DNA from: Gordonia desulfuricans NBRC 100010
GTDB lineage: Bacteria > Actinomycetota > Actinomycetes > Mycobacteriales > Mycobacteriaceae
DNA length: 45,167 bases
Assembly (NCBI RefSeq): GCF_001485495.1
Contig: NZ_BCNF01000081.1
Location: 1 to 45,167, forward strand
Direction: 5' to 3'
Position 1 is the first letter of the stretch, and each line of letters opens with the position of its first letter. The position numbers and the translations under genes were made by a program. Below the pieces are notes generated by a model. It did not search any database. It was not told the origin of the DNA and saw only the letters and a list, made by a program, of their open reading frames with translations. Positions 39,547-45,167 of the stretch are shown here, piece by piece.

Positions 39547-40497
39547 TCACCGTCGTTCGGCCGACAGATACGCAGTCAGCACCTCGGCCGGAATCCGGCC
39601 ACGGTCGGACATGGTGTAGCCGGCCTCCCGGGCCCATGCCCGGACCACCGCCGGTGCGGGCGGATCGTGATCGGTCAGCGCAGTGGGGGCGGCATCGGCC
39701 GCCGTGGTCAGCCGATGCTCGTCCAGACATGCCCCGAACCAGCGGTACAACCACTCCTGCGCGAGGGGCCGCGTCTCGCAGAACACGATCGGTACCGCGG
39801 GGAAGCGGGCCTGCGCCTCGGCGACGGCGTCGGCCACCGCCGACGCCGACACGTGCTCCAACTTGAACAGTGCGGAATACCCGGAGTCCACCACGACCGC
39901 CGCCCGCGGCTGCCGGGCGAGGTCGGCGAGCAGATAGGTGAGCTTCCCCGACAACAGGCTGCTCGAGAGGTCCTCGATGCTCTTGCGCTCGGCCGTCGCG
40001 ATCAGGGTCTCGTCGTCGAAGACCGCATAGTCACCCACCGGCAGGGCCCGTGTGGTCACCGACGCCTGCTGTGCGGAGAACTTGTAGGCGTAGCGCTCCC
40101 GGGTGTCGACGACTATCTCCACCACGTGACCGTGCGCCCGGGCCTTGGGGGTCACCACATTCGGCCGGGCCTGCTTGGCGGTGCGCCGCGACTGCCAGAA
40201 CACCATCTCCCGGCCCCGCGCCTGGGTCAGGACGAACTGCGACCGGTTCTCCCGCGCACGGTCGAGGACCAGGTCGATCGCCGCCCCGCGTCGGCTGATC
40301 GATCGCACCGGCACGCGTTCGATGATCTCCGCGTCGGCGGGCCACTGCTGTACCCGGTGGCAGTAGACCTTGGCCGTTCGCGGCCAGGTGTCGCGGGTCT
40401 TGAGCACGATTCCGTCCGCACCCAGCGGCAGCCGGATGAGATAGGGAAGCGACGAATCCGCCTCCGGATTGCGTGCGATCAGCAGCTCATCGGACAT
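39547..40497 (-). CDS. ERCC4-type nuclease with Lsr2-like C-terminal tail
   Basis: A 316-residue protein. The middle contains an ERCC4/XPF-type nuclease core: VVDTRERYAYKF (about residues 130-141), ALPVGDYAVFDD and AERKSIEDLSSSL give the GD...ERK-x-x-x-D catalytic pattern, followed by RAAVVVDSGYSALF. The last 35 residues (APAVVRAWAREAGYTMSDRG, then IPAEVLTAYL) match the AT-hook-like DNA-binding end of Lsr2, the actinobacterial nucleoid silencer. The N-terminal 120 residues are not recognised. The ATG at 40497 has a strong GGAGG site. A role in DNA repair or in cutting xenogeneic AT-rich DNA is possible, and the fused tail argues for DNA targeting. Confidence 0.83.
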   Translation of the reverse strand: MSDELLIARNPEADSSLPYLIRLPLGADGIVLKTRDTWPRTAKVYCHRVQQWPADAEIIERVPVRSISRRGAAIDLVLDRARENRSQFVLTQARGREMVFWQSRRTAKQARPNVVTPKARAHGHVVEIVVDTRERYAYKFSAQQASVTTRALPVGDYAVFDDETLIATAERKSIEDLSSSLLSGKLTYLLADLARQPRAAVVVDSGYSALFKLEHVSASAVADAVAEAQARFPAVPIVFCETRPLAQEWLYRWFGACLDEHRLTTAADAAPTALTDHDPPAPAVVRAWAREAGYTMSDRGRIPAEVLTAYLSAERR

Positions 40498-40560
40498 GAT
40501 CCTCCAAGAGTGCCGTATCGGCAGGACGGTGACCACCTTCCGGCGCGACCGAAAGAATCG

Positions 40561-40576
40561 TTTAGGCTAGCCTAAA
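40561..40576. promoter_or_regulatory. IdeR/DtxR iron box
   Basis: TTTAGGCTAGCCTAAA is a perfect 16-bp palindrome containing the core of the IdeR/DtxR consensus (TTAGG..AG.CT..CCTAA). It lies 41 bp before the secreted lipase start and 63 bp before the divergent nuclease start. It predicts iron repression of one or both genes. Confidence 0.8.
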
Positions 40577-40617
40577 TCGCGAGTGTTGTTCGGTTGATCG
40601 AAGGGAGTGCGATCTTC

Positions 40618-41808
40618 GTGCGTGCATTAATGAGGACTGTGGCGATCACGGTCGTGCTCGGGGTCGTCGCCCTGGTGACCGGGGTCTTCCTCGGGACACC
40701 TCCGGCATCCGCAGCGCCGCGGCTGACGTCGCAGCAGGGAGCCGGCAGCGTCGTCGAGTCCAAGGACATCACGAACGAACCGAACACGCGCATCGCCGGT
40801 GCCGGTCGCGTCATCGCGGTGACCTATCTGTCCGAGGACTCCCAGGGCGAGCTGGTCCCGGTGCGCGCCACCATCTCGGTCCCCGAGCGCAACACGCGCG
40901 GCGGTCCCCTGCGGATCCACGCCTGGGGTCACGGCACCTCCGGGCTCGGTGACGAGTGCACCGTCACCGACCGCATGGGCACCAAGATCGACGGCAAGGG
41001 CCGCTGGGACGACTGGTTCGGTCCGTGGCTGAAGGACGGCTACGTCCTCGTCGCCACCGAGTACGCCGGCATCGGTGGGCCCGGCGTGCACGCCTACGCC
41101 GACGGTGAGATGCAGGGCAAGAACATGATCGACGCGGTTCGCGCCGCCCGCACCGTGATCCCGCAGTACACCGATCAGACCGCGGGTACCGAGTACCTGA
41201 CCTCGGGCGGATCTCAGGGCGGCCAGACCGCCGTGTGGGCCGGACACCTCGCCCCGACCTACGCCCCGGAACTCACCAACGTCGGCATCGCCGCGCAGTC
41301 GCTGCCGGTCGACACCTCACGCCTGCTGTCCGCGGTCGCCCCCGGCATGCCGCCGGTGGAGGTGCCCGACTACGTCACCTACGTCTCCTACATCCTGGCC
41401 GGTACCAAGGTCGCCCGCCCCGACATCGACGTCGACTCCTACCTGACGCCGCTGGGCAAGAAGGTCGTCAACGACGCACAGACGCTGTGCTACCCGAATC
41501 AGGGTCGCGCCACCAAGGGTCTGACCGTCGGTCAGCTGGTCAACAAGCCGCTGTCGGAGGGCCCGCTGCTCGACGCCGTGCAGGGTGTCGTGAAGGTGCC
41601 CGATTCCGGATACCGCGCCCCGATGCTGATCCAGCAGGGACTGTTCGACCTGGTCGCACCCGCTCCGCTGACCACCGCATGGGTCGACAGTGTGCGTGCC
41701 TCCGGTGGTCGCGTCGACTACCGCGAGTACCAGGCGTCGCACGGTCTCGGGGCCTACGCCGAGGAGGCAGCCCGGGCATGGGCGAACGATCTGAAGTGGT
41801 CGCACTGA
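40618..41808 (+). CDS. Secreted lipase / alpha-beta hydrolase
   Basis: A 396-residue exported hydrolase resembling the secretory lipase (LIP) family of actinobacteria. Residues 1-35 form a signal peptide (TVAITVVLGVVALVTGVFLG) with likely cleavage after PASA. HAWGHGTSGLGDEC resembles the oxyanion loop. The nucleophile Ser is in LTSGGSQGGQ (about residue 198). The acid may be the Asp in QQGLFDLVAP, and the base the His in ASHGLGAYAEE. The GTG at 40618 is preferred because AAGGGAG lies ten bases upstream; the ATG at 40630 is possible. A perfect iron box precedes it, which is unusual for a lipase. Confidence 0.85.
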   Translation: MRALMRTVAITVVLGVVALVTGVFLGTPPASAAPRLTSQQGAGSVVESKDITNEPNTRIAGAGRVIAVTYLSEDSQGELVPVRATISVPERNTRGGPLRIHAWGHGTSGLGDECTVTDRMGTKIDGKGRWDDWFGPWLKDGYVLVATEYAGIGGPGVHAYADGEMQGKNMIDAVRAARTVIPQYTDQTAGTEYLTSGGSQGGQTAVWAGHLAPTYAPELTNVGIAAQSLPVDTSRLLSAVAPGMPPVEVPDYVTYVSYILAGTKVARPDIDVDSYLTPLGKKVVNDAQTLCYPNQGRATKGLTVGQLVNKPLSEGPLLDAVQGVVKVPDSGYRAPMLIQQGLFDLVAPAPLTTAWVDSVRASGGRVDYREYQASHGLGAYAEEAARAWANDLKWSH

Positions 41809-41830
41809 CCTGAATCGGTTCCGACCGAAG

Positions 41831-41874
41831 CGACGATGCCGGTGATTCCCGTAGGGGAGTCACCGGCATCGTCG
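41831..41874. terminator. Bidirectional hairpin between convergent genes
   Basis: CGACGATGCCGGTGA (41831-41845) pairs perfectly with TCACCGGCATCGTCG (41860-41874), and the inner bases extend the stem to about 20 bp with a GTAG loop. It sits between the lipase and the convergent gene ending at 41947 and should serve both strands. Confidence 0.8.
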
Positions 41875-41946
41875 TGTGAGAGGGTCAGGTGGTTGTGGGG
41901 CCCGATGTCACCGGGTGGTCCGCATCGGCACCCTCGGGCCGGCCGG

Positions 41947-42822
41947 TCACGGCTTGCGGTGTGGAGGGAGCGGCTTCGGTGAGCGTGGCGGCAGGGTCTC
42001 GGTGAGCTCGGCCAGGATCTCGGGCCGGACGTCGGCGACGAACTGCAGCCACTGTCCGAGACCCACGGCCATGTTGTGCCGGGAGAAGGCGGTCACCTCG
42101 ACGGTCAGCACCGCCACCACGCACGTGCCGTGGACCAGCAGTTTGATCCCGGTGTACTCGACGGATCGGGTGGCGACGAACTCGTAGGCCGCCCCGACGT
42201 CGCGGACCTCGGGCACGATGGTGCCGAAGAACTCCAGGGTCGGACGGTCGGGCATCACCCGCAACCACGAGCGGACCTCGCCGGTCGGCAGGGGGATGTC
42301 GCCGTCGTCGTCCACCACCAGGGGTTCCCCGGCCATCGACTCGAGCGAATCGATCACCAGTGTCCGCAGCTCCCGATGGTCGTGCGGCAGCCTCGTCCAT
42401 TCGAGGACGGGTTCGCGCGGGCCCGGATCGGGGCCGTCGAGGAACACCGGATGCACCACACCCCAGATCTCGCGGAAGGTCGCCACCGCACGGGAGGCGA
42501 GATCGTCGATGCGCCGCCGCCCCACCTCGCTGATGAGGCTGCCGTCGCGCAGACGCCGCCAGCCGAGCAGGCGTAGTCCGCGGGCCAGGGTTGCCGGGGC
42601 GCCGGGGGTGTCGGTCAGGTCGGCCGCACTGATCGTGGCGCGCACGCGGTGGGCGCCGGTGACGGTGAACCCGATCCGCACGTGCCTGACCTCGGGGATC
42701 TCCGAGGTGTGCGCGACGACGTAGTGATCGCCGATCGCCAGGACGCTCAGCAGACCGCCGAGATGATGTCGGTAGTCGCCCCAGGCATCGGCCAGGGCCG
42801 TGTCGATGTCGAAGTCGCCCAT
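41947..42822 (-). CDS. YbjN/TY-Chap-like two-domain protein, possible peptide-binding chaperone
   Basis: A 291-residue soluble protein that appears to hold two related alpha/beta domains. The first half contains AWGDYRHHLGGLLSVLAIGD then YVVAHTSEIPEVRHVRIGFT; the second contains IPLPTGEVRSWLRVMPDRP, LEFFGTIVPEVRDVGAAYEF and GLGQWLQFVADVRPEIL. The pattern suggests the YbjN / type III chaperone-like (TY-Chap) superfamily, known in actinobacteria, but I hold this only moderately. The ATG at 42822 is chosen because GGAGGG lies seven bases upstream; a GTG at 42828 is too close to that site. It is convergent with the lipase. Confidence 0.55.
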   Translation of the reverse strand: MGDFDIDTALADAWGDYRHHLGGLLSVLAIGDHYVVAHTSEIPEVRHVRIGFTVTGAHRVRATISAADLTDTPGAPATLARGLRLLGWRRLRDGSLISEVGRRRIDDLASRAVATFREIWGVVHPVFLDGPDPGPREPVLEWTRLPHDHRELRTLVIDSLESMAGEPLVVDDDGDIPLPTGEVRSWLRVMPDRPTLEFFGTIVPEVRDVGAAYEFVATRSVEYTGIKLLVHGTCVVAVLTVEVTAFSRHNMAVGLGQWLQFVADVRPEILAELTETLPPRSPKPLPPHRKP

Positions 42823-42849
42823 GGTCACTCCCTCCCCGGGTGTAGCAAC

Positions 42850-42865
42850 TGTCTGTGGGCAGACA
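42850..42865. promoter_or_regulatory. Short palindrome upstream of the YbjN-like gene
   Basis: TGTCTG-TGGG-CAGACA is a perfect 6-bp inverted repeat 28 bp before the gene start at 42822 and could be an operator. There is no further evidence. Confidence 0.3.
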
Positions 42866-42971
42866 TTACGTCCGGGCGGATCCAGATGCGATGGCGCTCG
42901 CGGTAAACCCCCCGTTCATAGGACGGTCGAATCGCCGACGATCCTGCTGGTCGCAGGCCCGCCTGTCCGGT

Positions 42972-44924
42972 TCACCCGTCGATCGGGCCCTCGTTCTCGT
43001 TGACTGGGCCCTTGTTCTCGTTGATCGGGCGCTCGATCTCGTTGACTGGGCGCTCGTTGTCGTTGACTGGGCGCTCGATCTCGTTGATCGGGCGCTCGAT
43101 CTCGTTGACTGGGCGCTCGATCTCGTTGACTGGGCGCTCGTTGTCGTTGACTGGGCGCTCGATCTCGTTGACTGGGCGGTTGTTCTCGTTGATCGGGTTC
43201 GCGCCGTCGATGTCGGTGCGCAGATGGCCGGTGATCTCGTCGATCCGCGCTCCCGTCGTCGGCGCGAAATGGGAGTCGTCGAAGCGTGGTTTCCCGTCGA
43301 CGGTCAGCCGGTACCGGGCCAGTTGATCGCGGACCGGCCCCTTCATCTCGGCGAACAGCAGCTCGATGTCATGGGCGCGCAACCAGTCGTCGAGCTCCAC
43401 CAGCTCGTCGACGGCGGTCGCATCGATCTCGGTGATCGGCTCGGCGGCCACCACCACGGTCTCCACCGCTCGTCCGTCGGAGATCGCGGCGCGCACGGTC
43501 GAGCGGACGAAGTCGTCGAACATGCCGCCGTTGGCGAAGAACAGTGGTGCATCGAACCGCACGATCACCACCCCGGGTATGCGTTCGGCAGCCGGGTAGC
43601 GACTCAGGTCGTGGTAGCCCCGTACACCCGGCACCAGCCCGAGCTCGGTCCGGTAGGGGCGCCACGCGAGGTTGACGAACGCCACCAGCGACAGTGCGAT
43701 CGCGACGACGATGCCCTGCAGCACACCGATCAGCGCCACCCCGAGGAAAGCCGCGACGCTCAGTGCCCCCTCCACCGGGTTGATCTGGAACAGGGCGACG
43801 ACGCCTCGCACATCCACCAACGCCATCGCCGCCGAGATGACCACCGCGGCCAGCGCCGACGACGGCAGATACGCCGTCACCCCCGGCGCCACCAGGATGA
43901 ACACGACGATGAGGACCGCCCCGACCAGCGGTGCGAGCTGAGTCCGCGCCCCGGCCTGCTCTGCGACAGGTGTGCGCGACGACGACGCCGAGATCGGGAA
44001 GCCGCCCAACACCCCGCCGGCGACGTTGGCCACACCCACAGCGCCCATCTCCTGGCTGCCGTCGACGGAGGTCCCGGACCGCGCGGCAAAGGTCCGGGAC
44101 AGCACGCTGGTGTCGGTGAAGGCGATCAGCGCGATACCGACCGCGGGCCCGATCAGTGACACCGCGTCGTGCCAGGTCACGCCGCTGAGCTGTGGAGAAG
44201 GCAGGCCGCGGGGCATCGCGCCGACCACCGGCAGCCGGTCGGCCCAGCCGAACGCCGCGACCGCCACGATCGACCCCACCACCGCAACCAGCACTCCCGG
44301 GATCGCCCGGTACCAGCGCTTGAACCCGAAGATCACCGCCAGGCATGCCAGGCCGATCGTCGTCGGCAACCAGTCCACTTCCCCGTGGGCGATGCCGCGG
44401 ACGATCTCCGCGGCCTCCTCGATCACCGACTCCCCACTGGTGCTGAAGCCCAGCAGCTTCGGCAGCTGGCCGAGCAACACCACCAATGCGATGCCGTTGA
44501 GATAGCCGATCCGGATCGGTTTGGACAGCAGGTCGGTCACGAATCCGAGCCGCAGCAGCGCGCCGAGGAGCAGTACCGCGCCCACCTCGATCGCCAGGAT
44601 CCCGGCGAGTGCGACGCGGTCACCCGACACCGCGGCGAGGGGGATGATCGCGGCGGCGATGATCGGTGCCAGCGAGGAGTCGGGACCCAGCACCAGGATG
44701 CGCGACGGCCCGACGATGGCATAGGCGATCAACGGCACCACCGTCGCGTACAGGCCGTTGACCGGTGGCAGCCCGGCGACCTCCGCATAGCCCATGCCCG
44801 CCGGGATGAGCAGCGCGGTCAGTACCACCCCGGCCACCAGATCTCCGCGCAACCATGTGCGGTCATAGCGGCGGACGACGTCGAGTCCGGGCAGCAATCG
44901 GGCGAGATTGGCCGGTGTGCTCAT
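42972..44924 (-). CDS. SulP-family anion transporter with heptad-repeat C-terminus
   Basis: A 650-residue SLC26/SulP transporter. The N-terminal LLIPAGMGYAEVAGLPPVNG and VGPSRILVLGPDSSLAPI are family signatures; about 12-14 membrane segments follow to residue 420. A STAS domain covers about 440-560 (FDAPLFFANGGMFDDFVR, then EITEIDATAVDELVELDDWL). Residues about 576-650 are ten Pro/Asn/Glu heptads (PVNEIER, PVNDNER, PINEIER types). Substrates of the family include sulfate, bicarbonate and dicarboxylates; none can be chosen here. The ATG at 44924 lacks a ribosome site, but AATAAT lies six bases upstream, suggesting a leaderless transcript. Confidence 0.9.
   Translation of the reverse strand: MSTPANLARLLPGLDVVRRYDRTWLRGDLVAGVVLTALLIPAGMGYAEVAGLPPVNGLYATVVPLIAYAIVGPSRILVLGPDSSLAPIIAAAIIPLAAVSGDRVALAGILAIEVGAVLLLGALLRLGFVTDLLSKPIRIGYLNGIALVVLLGQLPKLLGFSTSGESVIEEAAEIVRGIAHGEVDWLPTTIGLACLAVIFGFKRWYRAIPGVLVAVVGSIVAVAAFGWADRLPVVGAMPRGLPSPQLSGVTWHDAVSLIGPAVGIALIAFTDTSVLSRTFAARSGTSVDGSQEMGAVGVANVAGGVLGGFPISASSSRTPVAEQAGARTQLAPLVGAVLIVVFILVAPGVTAYLPSSALAAVVISAAMALVDVRGVVALFQINPVEGALSVAAFLGVALIGVLQGIVVAIALSLVAFVNLAWRPYRTELGLVPGVRGYHDLSRYPAAERIPGVVIVRFDAPLFFANGGMFDDFVRSTVRAAISDGRAVETVVVAAEPITEIDATAVDELVELDDWLRAHDIELLFAEMKGPVRDQLARYRLTVDGKPRFDDSHFAPTTGARIDEITGHLRTDIDGANPINENNRPVNEIERPVNDNERPVNEIERPVNEIERPINEIERPVNDNERPVNEIERPINENKGPVNENEGPIDG
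42975..43196 (-). repeat. 21-bp minisatellite encoding the SulP heptads
   Basis: Ten consecutive 21-bp units plus a partial one, all in frame, form the 3' end of the SulP gene. On the plus strand the unit reads GGGCGCTCGATCTCGTTGAC plus one base, with variants GTTGTCG and ATCGG. The encoded heptads alternate PVNEIER, PVNDNER and PINEIER. The multiple-of-three period allows copy change without frameshift. Confidence 0.92.
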
Positions 44925-44992
44925 GAGGCGATTATTCGCCTTCCCGCCCCGCCTCGACTTCGGATGCGCCGATTGCGGGTCGAGCCGAATGC

Positions 44993-45042
44993 TGGTTGAG
45001 CCGATGGGGAGCGGAGCGACGTGGCGTGTCGAAACCTCGGTT
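44993..45042 (+). repeat. Diverged copy of the dispersed extragenic repeat
   Basis: GGTTGAGCC near the start and GTGTCGAAACC near the end match the ends of the repeat seen at 24916-24964, while the middle (GGAGCGGAGCGACGTGG) differs. It lies upstream of the SulP gene. Confidence 0.55.
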
Positions 45043-45099
45043 GGTCGGGGCTGGTGGGTGAGGATTGCGAGGGTGGTTGCGGGCGTTTTGGGGCTTGCT

Positions 45100-45151
45100 G
45101 GGTCTCGACTCGGGTCCTCGCCCTGTGGGGCTCGGTCCTGGCTCGACCATC
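45100..45151 (-). repeat. Inverted copy of the dispersed extragenic repeat
   Basis: On the minus strand this reads GGTCGAGCCAGGACCGAGCC, then AGGGCGAGGACCCGAGTCGA. That is nearly the same as 24916-24964 with a few substitutions. No coding gene is visible from 44925 to the window end. Confidence 0.7.
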
Positions 45152-45167
45152 GGGTGGTTGTTGCTGG

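Noticed and set aside
42975..43196. Possible CRISPR-like array
   Set aside because: The units are contiguous 21-bp repeats without spacers and encode an in-frame peptide.
42855..44159. 434-codon open frame on the plus strand opposite the SulP gene
   Set aside because: It is antisense to a clear SulP transporter and consists of low-complexity Asp/Leu/Arg repeats and basic stretches, an artefact of high GC.
44932..45150. 72-codon minus-strand open frame at the window end
   Set aside because: It runs through two copies of the extragenic repeat and is Pro/Arg-rich, so it is unlikely to be coding.

Overview
The window looks like chromosome of a high-GC actinomycete of the Mycobacteriales (Gordonia, Rhodococcus or Williamsia type; Gordonia is my best guess). 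The reasons are the strong G/C third-position bias, a perfect IdeR/DtxR-type iron box, an Lsr2-like DNA-binding tail on a nuclease, an actinobacterial AAA+ protein, many ATGA-coupled genes and several promoters that suggest leaderless transcription. No rRNA, tRNA or CRISPR array was recognised.

Layout. 1-6400: a region that looks less GC-rich than the rest. It holds an AraC-type regulator, a decayed IS21 element, a tight RidA / Old Yellow Enzyme / acyl-CoA ligase operon, and IS5- and IS3-type relics; it reads as an acquired catabolic island. 6492-8834: a flavin amine oxidase behind a promoter with a palindrome over its -10, followed upstream by a TetR regulator. 9066-13796: a pRiA4b ORF-3-like protein, a nitroreductase and a complete manganese-type ABC importer (permease, ATPase, lipoprotein). 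13760-19568: an AAA+ ATPase with a probable C-terminal frameshift and three luciferase-like flavin monooxygenases in divergent arrangement. 19525-25985: a DUF1801 protein, a Pro/Gln-rich membrane protein, a siderophore-interacting-type flavoprotein, a carotenoid oxygenase, a GH13 hydrolase and a PAP2 phosphatase.

26232-38795 is the most interesting region: an apparent methylated-amine nitrogen-assimilation locus. A cupin gene leads five translationally coupled genes that read as a tandem duplication of a dimethylamine monooxygenase unit, A-B-C then A-B-C, in which C of the first unit is fused to A of the second. Then come an ammonium/methylammonium channel, a terminator, and a separate unit encoding a type III glutamine synthetase (gamma-glutamylmethylamide synthetase-like) plus three N-methylglutamate synthase subunits. 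An XRE-cupin regulator closes the locus. The proposed flow is dimethylamine to methylamine plus formaldehyde, then methylamine to gamma-glutamylmethylamide to N-methylglutamate. The usual N-methylglutamate dehydrogenase genes are absent from the window, so the second heme demethylase unit is a candidate for that or another N-demethylation. A GlnR-like box lies upstream of the synthetase gene.

38880-45167: a repeat-rich Pro/Gln membrane protein, an ERCC4 nuclease with an Lsr2-like tail, a secreted lipase under a probable iron box, a possible YbjN/TY-Chap-like protein, and a SulP transporter whose C-terminus is a run of heptad repeats encoded by a 21-bp minisatellite. Dispersed extragenic repeats occur near 24.9 kb and at the right end.
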